Of a stretch of DNA of 64,000 bases, positions 54,262 through 61,810 are shown one piece after another. This stretch comes from Planctomycetota bacterium (GTDB lineage: Bacteria; Planctomycetota; Planctomycetia; Pirellulales; PALSA-1355): the NCBI GenBank assembly GCA_003389325.1, contig QQVE01000040.1, forward strand, positions 1 through 64,000, read 5' to 3'. The notes below the pieces were generated by a model, which was given only the letters and a program-made list of their open reading frames with translations, made no database searches and had not been told where the DNA came from. Both the position numbers and the translations under genes were made by a program. How positions within the stretch are numbered: position 1 is the first letter of the stretch; each line of letters starts with the position of its first letter.

Positions 54262-55155
54262 ATGATCCGCGGTAAATGGCTTTGTACGTGGGCGGCGGCT
54301 GGAGTCGCTACCGCGCTATTCACTTCGACGACCGTCGCGCAAGCACCGCGCGACGGCCGAGACCAGTTGCCTCGGCCCGTGTATCGCGTCGGCCAGCAGC
54401 AACCCAACCCGCGGCTCGCGGCCAATAACAACCGCCCGGTCAACCCGCCGAATCCCAACGAGCACCCGCTCGAGCCGGCACTGCGGATGGCCCACTCGGC
54501 CGTGCAGCAAATCGAGAACAACATCCAGGACTACTCCGCCGTGCTGGTGAAGCGCGAGCGCATCAACGGCAAGCTCAACGAGCAGGAGTTCATGTACATC
54601 AAGGTGCGGCACGAGCCGTTCAGCGTGTACATGTACTTCCTGGGCCCCGAGCGGCTCCGCGGCCAGGAGTGCCTGTACGTCGAGGGCCAGAACAACGGCA
54701 ACCTGCTGGGCCACGGCGTGGGCATCCGCAAGATCGCCGGCACCGTGCCTTTGGATCCCAACGGCCCGATGGCCATGGCCGGCCAGCGCTACCCGATCAC
54801 CGAGATTGGCTTTCTCAATCTGGCCAAGCGGCTGATCGAAGTCGGCAACATGGACAAGCAATTCGGCGAGTGCGAAGTGAAGTTCTACAAGGGCGCCAAG
54901 ATCAACAAGCGCGTCTGCACCTGCATCCAGGTCGTCCACCCGGTGCCGCGATCGAACTTCCGCTTCCACAAGGCGCTGATCTTCGTCGACGACGAGCTGA
55001 ACATCCCGATTCGCTACGAGGCGTACGAGTGGCCGGCCAAGCCCGGTGCTCCGCCGCCGCTGATCGAGGAGTACACCTACACCGACGTGAAGATCAACAA
55101 CGGCTTCACCGACGCCGACTTCGACGAGAACAACCCGCAGTACAATTTTCACTAG
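54262..55155 (+). CDS. DUF1571 exported protein
   Basis: A 297-residue protein. The ATG at 54262 is chosen over 54241 because AGGAG lies between them at the right distance. A signal peptide (WLCTWAAAGVATALFTSTTV-AQA) and a Pro/Asn-rich linker precede the DUF1571 domain (IQDYSAVLVKRERINGKLNE, FSVYMYFLGPERLRGQECLY, TYTDVKINNGFTDADFDENN). It resembles the LolA/LppX-like outer-membrane lipoprotein-sorting fold. Planctomycete specific; function unknown. It ends at a bidirectional terminator. Confidence 0.87.
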   Translation: MIRGKWLCTWAAAGVATALFTSTTVAQAPRDGRDQLPRPVYRVGQQQPNPRLAANNNRPVNPPNPNEHPLEPALRMAHSAVQQIENNIQDYSAVLVKRERINGKLNEQEFMYIKVRHEPFSVYMYFLGPERLRGQECLYVEGQNNGNLLGHGVGIRKIAGTVPLDPNGPMAMAGQRYPITEIGFLNLAKRLIEVGNMDKQFGECEVKFYKGAKINKRVCTCIQVVHPVPRSNFRFHKALIFVDDELNIPIRYEAYEWPAKPGAPPPLIEEYTYTDVKINNGFTDADFDENNPQYNFH

Positions 55156-55177
55156 TCGCGATTCGAGCACGTCGACG

Positions 55178-55217
55178 AAAAGGGCCTCCGACTGCCTGCC
55201 GAGCCGGAGGCCCTTTT
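55178..55217. terminator. Bidirectional intrinsic terminator
   Basis: Perfect 13-bp stem AAAAGGGCCTCCG (55178-55190) / CGGAGGCCCTTTT (55205-55217) with a 14-nt loop and T/A runs on both sides. It separates the convergent DUF1571 and LysM genes. Confidence 0.92.
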
Positions 55218-55249
55218 GTATGCGCGATTTTTTCGGCGCTGACCCGCGC

Positions 55250-56785
55250 TCAGCGCTGGTACTGCGTGCCGGCGGCCCGCGACACGCGTCGGGGCGAGCG
55301 CGAGCCGGGGGGCATGACCAACTCGGTCCCCGGACGCAGGTAGTCGAAATCCTCGCCCAGCAACTCGCGGTTTAACTCGTAGATCTCGGCCCAACGCGAA
55401 GCCTTGCCCAGCTCGTAGCGGGCGATGTCGAACAGCGTGTCGCCTTCGGCCACGATGTAGACGTCCCGGCCCGGCACGTTACGCCGCGGCTGAGACACCG
55501 CGCCCGCCTGCACCAGTGCGCTCTTGCGCTGCTTGGGGCACAACGAGGGATAATCGCTCTCCAGGTCCTCCACCGGCGGCACCATCACCTTCTGGCCCAC
55601 GGTCAGTTCGTGCGAATGCGGCAGCAGGGCCCGATTGTGCTCGGCCAGCGCCTTGAAATAGCCGCCGGTACCGTACACGGCCTCGGAAATGCTCCACAGC
55701 GTGTCGCCGGGCTGCACGGTGTACTGCCCGTTGGAGACCGGCAGCGGCCGTGCAGGCTTGGGAGTCTCGCTTTGCCAGCCCGAGTCGTTGCGAGCGGTTG
55801 TCGCCGGCACGGGCTGATAGCGGCCCGAGTCCGCGGGCTCGGCCGGCTGCACCTGGGTCGGAGCGGGCTCATAGGCTTCGTCGGCGTCTTGCTCGAACCG
55901 CGGGTCGTAGCGACGGTTGACCGGCGCCCCGTAGCGATCGTTCGCTGCCGGCGGACTCGTGCTCTCGCCCGCGCGGGCGGGGGCAGCCTGCGGAGACTCG
56001 TCGTAGTACGCGGGGCCTCCGCCGGCAGCGGCAGGGTCGACGGCCGGGGGATCGCCAGCGGCGGGCGTGTTGGCCGGGGAAGTAGTGGCAGCCGCGTCGC
56101 CAAAGGGATCGGCTTCGGCAGCGGGCGCCCCGGCGGGCGGCTCGGCGCCGTCGTGACCAAAGAAGTTCACGTCCGCGGCCGGCTCGGCGGCGTACGGATC
56201 CTGCACTGGGGCCGTTTCCGCACCAGCATCATAGGCCGCGGCCGCGGGCTGCGTTTCGGCATAGCGATCGTCGGCCGCCGTCTGGTTCGGATTGTCCAGC
56301 GGCAGTTCCGCGTTGAGTTGGCGTAGCGGGTTCTCTCGCGACTCGGCTGCAGCCGTTTGGGCAGGCGCGTCCGGAATGTCGTCGTCCATCGGCACCGCGG
56401 CGCCGGAATCGACAAACGGACTGGTACCTGCCGAAGCGGATTCGTTTGCGACGGGCTCGGCGTAGGGGTCCTGCGGCAGCGGTTCCGGCTCGCCGGCCGG
56501 TGGCATGTACGAATTGCTGGGCAACCGGTCCTCGGCCGCCTCGCCCGTGGCATCGTTGCCCGTGCCCCACATCGCGCCGCCGGCACTCGACGGGTCGTTT
56601 TGGGCCACGACCACGTTGGGCTCTTCGCTCGCCGCCTCGGTCGGCAGCGGCTTGGCCTCGGCCACTTCGGCCTCGCCTGAGTCCTCTGACTGACTCCCGA
56701 CAATGAAGTGCCGCGCCAGCAGCACGCCAAACACCGTCAACAACACGCCGATGACGGCCAGTCCAATCTTGGTTTCCTTCCCCAT
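55250..56785 (-). CDS. Membrane-anchored protein with two LysM domains
   Basis: A 511-residue protein; AGGAGG lies 8 nt before the ATG at 56785. A single N-terminal membrane anchor (IGLAVIGVLLTVFGVLLA) is followed by ~340 residues of Ala/Pro/Glu/Asp-rich low-complexity linker. Two LysM domains close the protein (YTVQPGDTLWSISEAVYGTG and YIVAEGDTLFDIARYELGKA), which usually bind peptidoglycan glycan strands. It is 47 bp downstream of rsmH, where ftsL would lie in a standard dcw cluster; length and sequence are unlike FtsL. A role linking cytoplasmic membrane and cell wall is likely. Confidence 0.87.
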   Translation of the reverse strand: MGKETKIGLAVIGVLLTVFGVLLARHFIVGSQSEDSGEAEVAEAKPLPTEAASEEPNVVVAQNDPSSAGGAMWGTGNDATGEAAEDRLPSNSYMPPAGEPEPLPQDPYAEPVANESASAGTSPFVDSGAAVPMDDDIPDAPAQTAAAESRENPLRQLNAELPLDNPNQTAADDRYAETQPAAAAYDAGAETAPVQDPYAAEPAADVNFFGHDGAEPPAGAPAAEADPFGDAAATTSPANTPAAGDPPAVDPAAAGGGPAYYDESPQAAPARAGESTSPPAANDRYGAPVNRRYDPRFEQDADEAYEPAPTQVQPAEPADSGRYQPVPATTARNDSGWQSETPKPARPLPVSNGQYTVQPGDTLWSISEAVYGTGGYFKALAEHNRALLPHSHELTVGQKVMVPPVEDLESDYPSLCPKQRKSALVQAGAVSQPRRNVPGRDVYIVAEGDTLFDIARYELGKASRWAEIYELNRELLGEDFDYLRPGTELVMPPGSRSPRRVSRAAGTQYQR

Positions 56786-56831
56786 GGATAGAGCCTCCTG
56801 CTCATACGGCACGCGTCGTCTGCGGCACCGG

Positions 56832-57722
56832 TCAACTTGCCGTTCGCCGCGCCACGCGCAACCGGGCGCTACGCGCCCTCGGATTTCTAAGGACTTCCGC
56901 CTCGCTGGGGCGAAGCGGCTTCTTGGTCAGGTTCTCAAATCGTGGGTTTTCGCGAAATGCCGTTTTTACGATCCGGTCTTCCAGCGAGTGAAAGCTGATG
57001 GCAGCCACGCGACCGTTTTCGCGCAGGCAGTCGGCAAAACTCGCCAACGCTCGCTCGAGCGACCCCAACTCGTCGTTGACAGCAATTCGCAGGGCCTGAA
57101 ACGTCCGTGTGGCCGGATCGATGCGTCTGCTATCGCGCGAGCGTGGGACGCAGCGACGGACCAGGTCGGCCAGTTGCGTGGCCGTGCGAACCGGCTCGGT
57201 CTTCCGCTGCTCGACGATCTTGCGGGCGATTCGGCGGCTGAACCGCTCCTCGCCGAACTTGTAGATCAGGTCGGCCAGATCATCAGCACTGAGCTCTTCG
57301 ATCATCTGCCAGGCCGGCTGGCCCTCGTCGGGATCGAACCGCAGATCCAGGGCGCCGGAGGTGTCAAAGCCGAATCCCCGGCCCGGGTCCGCCAGTTGGT
57401 CGCTCGAAAGCCCCAGGTCGACCAAGATGCCGTCAACCGCCTCAATGTCCAACTGCCGCAGAACCTCATCCAGCTCGCAGTAGTTCGAGTGCACGAGCTT
57501 CACCGGCTGCCCCTTGAGCTTCCTTTCGGCGGCCTCGAGCGCCGCCGGATCGCGGTCCAGCGATAGCACCAGACCGCTGAGGCCCACCTTTTCGGCCAGC
57601 GCCAGCGTGTGTCCTCCGCCGCCCAGGGTGCCGTCGACCAGAATCTGCCCCGGCTGAGGATCGAGCCACTCGATTACCTCGTCGAGCATCACCGGCACGT
57701 GCATCGGCGAAGACGAATCCAT
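56832..57722 (-). CDS. rsmH: 16S rRNA (cytosine1402-N4)-methyltransferase
   Basis: A 296-residue enzyme from the ATG at 57722 (an ATG six codons on, giving MHVPVML, is the alternative). Family landmarks are HVPVMLDEVIEWL, the SAM site VDGTLGGGGHTLALAE, DGILVDLGLSSDQLADPGRG and the C-terminal AISFHSLEDRIVKTAFRE. It methylates the P-site cytidine of 16S rRNA. It follows mraZ in the conserved dcw order, but with an unusually long 292-bp structured gap. Confidence 0.94.
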   Translation of the reverse strand: MDSSSPMHVPVMLDEVIEWLDPQPGQILVDGTLGGGGHTLALAEKVGLSGLVLSLDRDPAALEAAERKLKGQPVKLVHSNYCELDEVLRQLDIEAVDGILVDLGLSSDQLADPGRGFGFDTSGALDLRFDPDEGQPAWQMIEELSADDLADLIYKFGEERFSRRIARKIVEQRKTEPVRTATQLADLVRRCVPRSRDSRRIDPATRTFQALRIAVNDELGSLERALASFADCLRENGRVAAISFHSLEDRIVKTAFRENPRFENLTKKPLRPSEAEVLRNPRARSARLRVARRTAS

Positions 57723-57788
57723 CAGCGAGCCGGCGGAGAGAGAAGGCGGGGCAGGCGAGCAGGGGTCCGAAAACCAAAACCCCGACCG

Positions 57789-57808
57789 GGGACACTTCCA
57801 TGTGTCCC
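57789..57808 (-). ncRNA. Hairpin C of the mraZ-rsmH leader
   Basis: Perfect 7-bp stem GGGACAC (57789-57795) / GTGTCCC (57802-57808) with a 6-nt loop, followed on the minus strand by a G/T-rich run (57768-57788) before the rsmH start at 57722. It could act with hairpins A and B as an attenuator or leader element. Confidence 0.5.
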
Positions 57809-57817
57809 GTGAGGTGG

Positions 57818-57869
57818 GGGTTTGCGTTTCGTGACCCCAGCGCCACGAAACGCGGCCGTTCGCAAACCC
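57818..57869 (-). ncRNA. Nested hairpin B of the mraZ-rsmH leader
   Basis: Outer 9-bp stem GGGTTTGCG (57818-57826) / CGCAAACCC (57861-57869). Inner 7-bp stem TTTCGTG (57827-57833) / CACGAAA (57844-57850), with a 10-nt loop and a one-sided 10-nt bulge. An alternative 10-bp stem (57824-57833 with 57844-57853) competes for the same bases, so two folds are possible. Confidence 0.55.
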
Positions 57870-57892
57870 GACTTGCAGTCCGTGCGTCGGGC

Positions 57893-57949
57893 CTGTCGAG
57901 CCTCCGGCGGTCCGTCGGTGGCCATTGACGGACGACCGTGCCTCGACAG
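57893..57949 (-). ncRNA. Nested hairpin A of the mraZ-rsmH leader
   Basis: Outer 8-bp stem CTGTCGAG (57893-57900) / CTCGACAG (57942-57949) and inner 7-bp stem GTCCGTC (57910-57916) / GACGGAC (57927-57933). A second copy of GACGGAC at 57968-57974 could replace the inner partner, giving an alternative pairing. It is the first of the three elements reached by transcription from mraZ. Confidence 0.55.
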
Positions 57950-58014
57950 CGAACTTGCGAACTTTCGGACGGACAGACCTGCGTGATTCTCCTGCTTCGT
58001 ACTTGCGGCGTTCC

Positions 58015-58464
58015 TCAAGAGGCCGGCTTCTGGAACGCGGCCTCGGCAATTTGATCGAATTGGCTCTGACGGTCGGCCACGTACTGCTCCCAGCGAGCCC
58101 GGTCCCACAACTCCAGGTGATCGTGGACGCCAACGACGACAGCCTCCTTCTCCAGTCCCGCCAAAGCTGCCAGGTCGGGCGGAATTCGCACTCGTCCTTG
58201 CCCGTCCAACTCCACGCCCTGAGCTCGTGCGTAAAACAACCGGCTAAAGGCCCGTACGTCCTGGGCATTGGGGGATGCCTGAGCCAGCCGCTGGGCCAAC
58301 TCGGCCAGAGAGCTCTCCGTGTAAATCGCCAACGATCCGTCCGTTCCCGGCGCTACGTATAAGACTCCTTTTGCCAGGGCACCAAGTGCCTCTCGCAGGG
58401 GCTTGGGGATCGGTACGCGAAGCTTTTCGTCCACCGCTCGGGTGAATGTGCCGGTCAGCAACAT
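58015..58464 (-). CDS. mraZ: Transcriptional regulator MraZ
   Basis: A 149-residue protein with two AbrB-like SpoVT halves: the N-terminal GTFTRAVDEKLRVPIPKPLR and the second repeat GVELDGQGRVRIPPDLAALA. MraZ forms a ring and binds phased TGGGN repeats in front of its own operon, repressing dcw transcription. Four such boxes lie directly upstream (58469-58503). It is the first gene of the locus, followed by rsmH and the LysM gene. Confidence 0.93.
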   Translation of the reverse strand: MLLTGTFTRAVDEKLRVPIPKPLREALGALAKGVLYVAPGTDGSLAIYTESSLAELAQRLAQASPNAQDVRAFSRLFYARAQGVELDGQGRVRIPPDLAALAGLEKEAVVVGVHDHLELWDRARWEQYVADRQSQFDQIAEAAFQKPAS

Positions 58465-58468
58465 GCTT

Positions 58469-58503
58469 CACCACAATTCCCCACAAGCCACCATAGGAGC
58501 CCA
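58469..58503 (-). promoter_or_regulatory. Four phased MraZ boxes (operator)
   Basis: On the minus strand: TGGGC, TGGTG, TGGGG and TGGTG, each separated by 5 nt (plus-strand positions 58499-58503, 58489-58493, 58479-58483, 58469-58473). Period 10 bp. This is the arrangement known for MraZ operators (TGGGN-N5 direct repeats). The boxes cover the stretch from the predicted transcription start to the start codon, so MraZ should autoregulate. Confidence 0.75.
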
Positions 58504-58531
58504 AAGATATCCAGTTCCCGGTTTGGGTCAA
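58504..58531 (-). promoter_or_regulatory. Promoter of the mraZ operon
   Basis: On the minus strand: TTGACC (58526-58531), 16-bp spacer, TATCTT (58504-58509), immediately upstream of the MraZ boxes. The leader would be only about 35 nt. Confidence 0.55.
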
Positions 58532-58646
58532 GCGCGCTTTTCCCCGGCAAAATCGCACTAATGAGAATCGGCGCGATCACAACGTGTTGCCACTTCGCCG
58601 GAAGCGTCGAATCGGCCGGTCGGGATATTTTTTCCCCACGGGGCGT

Positions 58647-59801
58647 TTAGCCGTGGCCATCAAGTAGCGACGAATAGAGCCGCTCGTAGGCCCCCACCAT
58701 GGCCTCGAGACTGAAGCGCTCGGCAGCCCGGCGGCGATTGGCCTCGCCCAATGCGCGCCGTCCGCTTTCGTCGGCCAACAGGGCGATCGCGCGCTCGGCA
58801 AACGCCGCACTTTCGCGCTCCACCGTCTGCCGCTCCGCCTGCGGTCCCAGTTGCTCGTCAACGCCCTCGACGCGCGTGGCCACGATCGGCTTGCCCGCGG
58901 CCATGGCCTGCAGCACGACGTTCGACATGCCTTCCCACAGCGAAGGCACAATGACCAACTCGCTGGACGCGAGGATCTGCGGCACGTCCTGGCGGTAACC
59001 CACGAAGTGCACCCTTCCGGCCAGGCCGAGCTGCGTCGCGGTCGCCTCCAGGTTCCGACGCTCGGGACCTTCGCCCGCCACGATCAAGTCGTATGCGGGA
59101 AACTGCTTGAACAGCCCGCGGCTGCCCTCGAGAAACAGCGAGAGCCCCTTCTGGGCATCGAGGCGCCCGACGAACGCGATCAGTCGCCGCGCGGGTGCGA
59201 TGCCCCAGCGCTCGGGCGATTCGGCCGACACGTCGGCATAGCGCACAACGTCGACGCCGTTGGGAATCACCAGCAGCTTTTCGGCCGGCAAACCGCCACG
59301 CTGCTGGGAAAAGTCGCGCACCGACTCGCTCACGCAAACGTGCCGCTCGACCCAGCGATCGACACGGCGGGCGCCCGCGAGATGCCAGCGGTGCTCGTGC
59401 TCGGCCACGCGAATGCCGCCGACGACGTGCGGCACCCGCGCCCAGCGAGCCGCGACGGCCCCCGCGACGTTCGCGTGAAACAAGAACGTCTGCAAGAGCA
59501 CCGGGGCATCGGCCGCCAGTTGGCGACGCAGCCTCACCAGCAACACGGGCAGTCCGACGACCTGCCGAGCGCCGAAACAGCGCACGGTGACTCCGGCCGC
59601 TTCCAGCCGGTCGGCCAGCGAGCTGGGATTGCTCGCCGGGCGCGGCCCGAGACAATACACCGTAGGCTGAAACCGCTGGCGGTCAAGCCGCGTGGCCAAC
59701 TCGACCAGGCACTGCTCGGCGCCGCCGGGATCGAGCTCCGTGATGCAGAAGCCCAGCGGCACGGGCCCGCTGCCGGGAGCGGTGGTTTCGCGTGAGCTCA
59801 T
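58647..59801 (-). CDS. Glycosyltransferase family 4
   Basis: A 384-residue GT-B enzyme from the ATG at 59801. The donor-site motif is complete in the C-terminal half: FVGRLDAQKGLSLFLEGSRG, LIVAGEGPERRNLE, VPSLWEGMSNVVLQAMAAGK with the E-x7-E-type glutamates. The N-terminal half starts FCITELDPGGAEQCLVELAT, typical of lipopolysaccharide or exopolysaccharide GT4 enzymes. Upstream sequence in the frame is antisense to queA. Sugar and acceptor unknown; it is divergent from queA. Confidence 0.9.
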   Translation of the reverse strand: MSSRETTAPGSGPVPLGFCITELDPGGAEQCLVELATRLDRQRFQPTVYCLGPRPASNPSSLADRLEAAGVTVRCFGARQVVGLPVLLVRLRRQLAADAPVLLQTFLFHANVAGAVAARWARVPHVVGGIRVAEHEHRWHLAGARRVDRWVERHVCVSESVRDFSQQRGGLPAEKLLVIPNGVDVVRYADVSAESPERWGIAPARRLIAFVGRLDAQKGLSLFLEGSRGLFKQFPAYDLIVAGEGPERRNLEATATQLGLAGRVHFVGYRQDVPQILASSELVIVPSLWEGMSNVVLQAMAAGKPIVATRVEGVDEQLGPQAERQTVERESAAFAERAIALLADESGRRALGEANRRRAAERFSLEAMVGAYERLYSSLLDGHG

Positions 59802-59903
59802 CAGGCCAAAGGCGTTTCGACAGACAGGATAGGATGCGACGCGCTGCCGCAGACTTGTATCGGCAGTCGCGCTCTCACGTAAAGACCGCGCAGAGCACGA
59901 GCC

Positions 59904-60953
59904 GTGACGAGCCACATCGCCGACTACGACTACGAGTTGCCCAAGCGTTTGATCGCTCAACACCCGATCAGCCGCCGCAGCGACGCCCGGCTGCTGGTGG
60001 TCCGCCGCGCGGACGACAGCCTGGAACACCATCATATTCGCGATCTGCCCGGATTGCTTGCAAAGGGCGATTGCCTGGTGATCAACGACACCCGCGTGCT
60101 GCCGGCCCGGCTGGTGGGTTTTCGTACGGCCACCGGCGGACGCTGGGAGGGGCTGTTCATCTCCTGTGACGAGCAGGGCAACTGGCGGCTGTTGGGAAAA
60201 AGCCGCGGCAAGCTGGAGCCCGGCGAGCACATCGCCCTGACCAACGAGCAATTGCAGGAGGAGTTTCGGCTGCGCCTGCTGCTCAAGGAACCCGAGGGCT
60301 CGTGGATCGCGCGGCCGGAGGTGCCAGGCACGCCGGTCGAGCTGCTCGAGCGGGTCGGGCGCGTGCCGCTGCCGCCGTACATTCGCCACGGCGAGATGGT
60401 TGATGCCGATCGCGATCGCTACCAGACCGTATTCGCCGAGCGGCCGGGCGCCGTGGCAGCCCCCACCGCCGGGCTGCACTTCACCGAGGCGCTGTTGAAA
60501 CTGCTCGAAAACAACGGCGTCCAGATCGTGCGCGTCACGCTGCACGTGGGTCAGGACACTTTTCGCCCCGTTTCCACCGACAACCTGGAAGAGCACCAGA
60601 TGCACAGCGAATGGTGCGAGATCACGCCCGAGGCGGTGGAAACGATCGCCAAATGCCGTGCCGGTGGCGGCCGCAGCGTGGCGGTGGGGACGACTTGCGT
60701 GCGGGTGCTGGAAACGGCCGCCCGCAATGGCACGCTTGCGCCGTTTAGCGGGCCGACCGACTTGTTCATCCGCCCGCCGTACGAGTTTCGCGCCGTCGAC
60801 GCGCTGCTGACGAATTTTCACCTGCCGCGCACCACCCTGCTGGTATTGGTACGCACCTTCGGCGGCGACGCGCTCATGCGCCGCGCCTACGAGGAAGCCG
60901 TTCGTGAAGAGTACCGCTTTTACAGCTACGGCGACGCCATGCTGATTTTCTAG
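59904..60953 (+). CDS. queA: S-adenosylmethionine:tRNA ribosyltransferase-isomerase
   Basis: A 349-residue enzyme that transfers and isomerises the ribosyl moiety of SAM onto preQ1 in tRNA to form epoxyqueuosine. The start is GTG. Family sequences are DYDYELPKRLIAQHPISRRS, LVINDTRVLPARLVG, GAVAAPTAGLHFTEALL, HVGQDTFRPV and the C-terminal YRFYSYGDAMLIF. No other queuosine gene is in the window. Confidence 0.95.
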   Translation: MTSHIADYDYELPKRLIAQHPISRRSDARLLVVRRADDSLEHHHIRDLPGLLAKGDCLVINDTRVLPARLVGFRTATGGRWEGLFISCDEQGNWRLLGKSRGKLEPGEHIALTNEQLQEEFRLRLLLKEPEGSWIARPEVPGTPVELLERVGRVPLPPYIRHGEMVDADRDRYQTVFAERPGAVAAPTAGLHFTEALLKLLENNGVQIVRVTLHVGQDTFRPVSTDNLEEHQMHSEWCEITPEAVETIAKCRAGGGRSVAVGTTCVRVLETAARNGTLAPFSGPTDLFIRPPYEFRAVDALLTNFHLPRTTLLVLVRTFGGDALMRRAYEEAVREEYRFYSYGDAMLIF

Positions 60954-61012
60954 CCGTTTCGCGCGGCGCCACCGCGACCGTGCTTCTGCTTCTCTCACCC
61001 CCGGAGAACCCC

Positions 61013-61450
61013 ATGGATTCCTTTCTGCAAGCCGCCATCGAAGAAGCCGAAAAAGGCCTCGCCGCCGGCGGCATCCCGATCGGATCGGTGCTGGTGATCG
61101 ACGACAAGATCGTCGGCCGCGGCCATAACCAGCGCGTGCAGCAAGGCAGCGCCATCCTGCACGCCGAGATGGACTGTCTCGAGAACGCCGGGCGCCTGAA
61201 GGCCGCCGACTACGCCCGGGCCACGCTCTATTCGACCCTTTCGCCCTGCGACATGTGCAGCGGAACGGCCCTGCTGTACAAGATTCCACGGGTCGTGATC
61301 GGCGAGCACGCGACGTTTCAGGGCCCCGAGGACTATCTCCGCTCGCGCGGCGTGGAGCTCGACATTCGCCACGACTCGCGCTGCATCGAGCTGATGCGCG
61401 AGTTCATCGCTGCCAAGCCCGAGCTGTGGAACGAGGACATCGGCGTCTAA
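61013..61450 (+). CDS. Cytosine deaminase of the fungal (Fcy1) type
   Basis: A 145-residue zinc hydrolase of the cytidine-deaminase-like fold; the ATG at 61013 follows CCGGAGAACC. The zinc ligands are H50 and the proton-shuttling E52 in ILHAEMDCLENAGRL, with C79 and C82 in TLSPCDMCSG. The C-terminus (YLRSRGVELDIRHDSRCIEL ... FIAAKPELWNEDIGV) matches the yeast cytosine deaminase pattern closely, unlike bacterial TadA or CodA. Expected reaction: cytosine to uracil plus ammonia, in pyrimidine salvage. It follows queA by 59 bp. Confidence 0.85.
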   Translation: MDSFLQAAIEEAEKGLAAGGIPIGSVLVIDDKIVGRGHNQRVQQGSAILHAEMDCLENAGRLKAADYARATLYSTLSPCDMCSGTALLYKIPRVVIGEHATFQGPEDYLRSRGVELDIRHDSRCIELMREFIAAKPELWNEDIGV

Positions 61451-61475
61451 GTCGCGGCACAAAACGCGAAAGCCC

Positions 61476-61505
61476 TTGACGTTGTTCGCGCGGGCACCCT
61501 ATATA
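61476..61505 (+). promoter_or_regulatory. Promoter of the lysine-rich small protein
   Basis: TTGACG (61476-61481), 18-bp spacer, TATATA (61500-61505), followed by a GC-rich leader of about 80 nt before the GTG at 61592. It shows the small gene has its own transcript. Confidence 0.6.
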
Positions 61506-61591
61506 ACGAAGTAAGAACGCGCTTCGGTGTCGGCGGCCGCGGGGCCGTCGCTCTCCGGGGCCCAGGCAGACGATTACTGAGGTACTCCACC

Positions 61592-61768
61592 GTGACGATC
61601 GTACGCGTCGGCGCGACGAAGAAATACTCCGATGGCTGGGAATCCGCCTTCGGCAAAGGCAAGAAGAAGAGCGCCACCAAGAAGAAAGCCGCGACGAAAA
61701 AGAAGCCCGTCTCGGCCAAGAAAAAGCCGGCTAAGAAGTCGGCCAAGACCAAGCAGGGCCGCAAGTAG
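61592..61768 (+). CDS. Lysine-rich small basic protein (58 aa)
   Basis: GTG start at 61592, TAG at 61766-61768. The first ~23 residues (TIVRVGATKKYSDGWESAFG) are ordinary and look structured. The rest is a run of Lys/Ala/Thr/Ser/Pro (KKKSATKKKAATKKKPVSAK and on), like the tails of histone H1-type proteins. It has its own promoter. The sequence suggests a nucleic-acid-binding protein, perhaps nucleoid or ribosome associated; I know similar small proteins only as uncharacterised planctomycete genes. It converges with efpL, 42 bp apart. Confidence 0.75.
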   Translation: MTIVRVGATKKYSDGWESAFGKGKKKSATKKKAATKKKPVSAKKKPAKKSAKTKQGRK

Positions 61769-61810
61769 ACGCCCATGCTGCCGCGAACGGGCGAGCCGCC
61801 GCCGTGCGTC

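Noticed and set aside
59802..61289. N-terminal extension of the GT4 glycosyltransferase frame to 880 residues
   Set aside because: The extension runs antisense through queA and the cytosine deaminase and has no protein-like features; the family start is at 59801.
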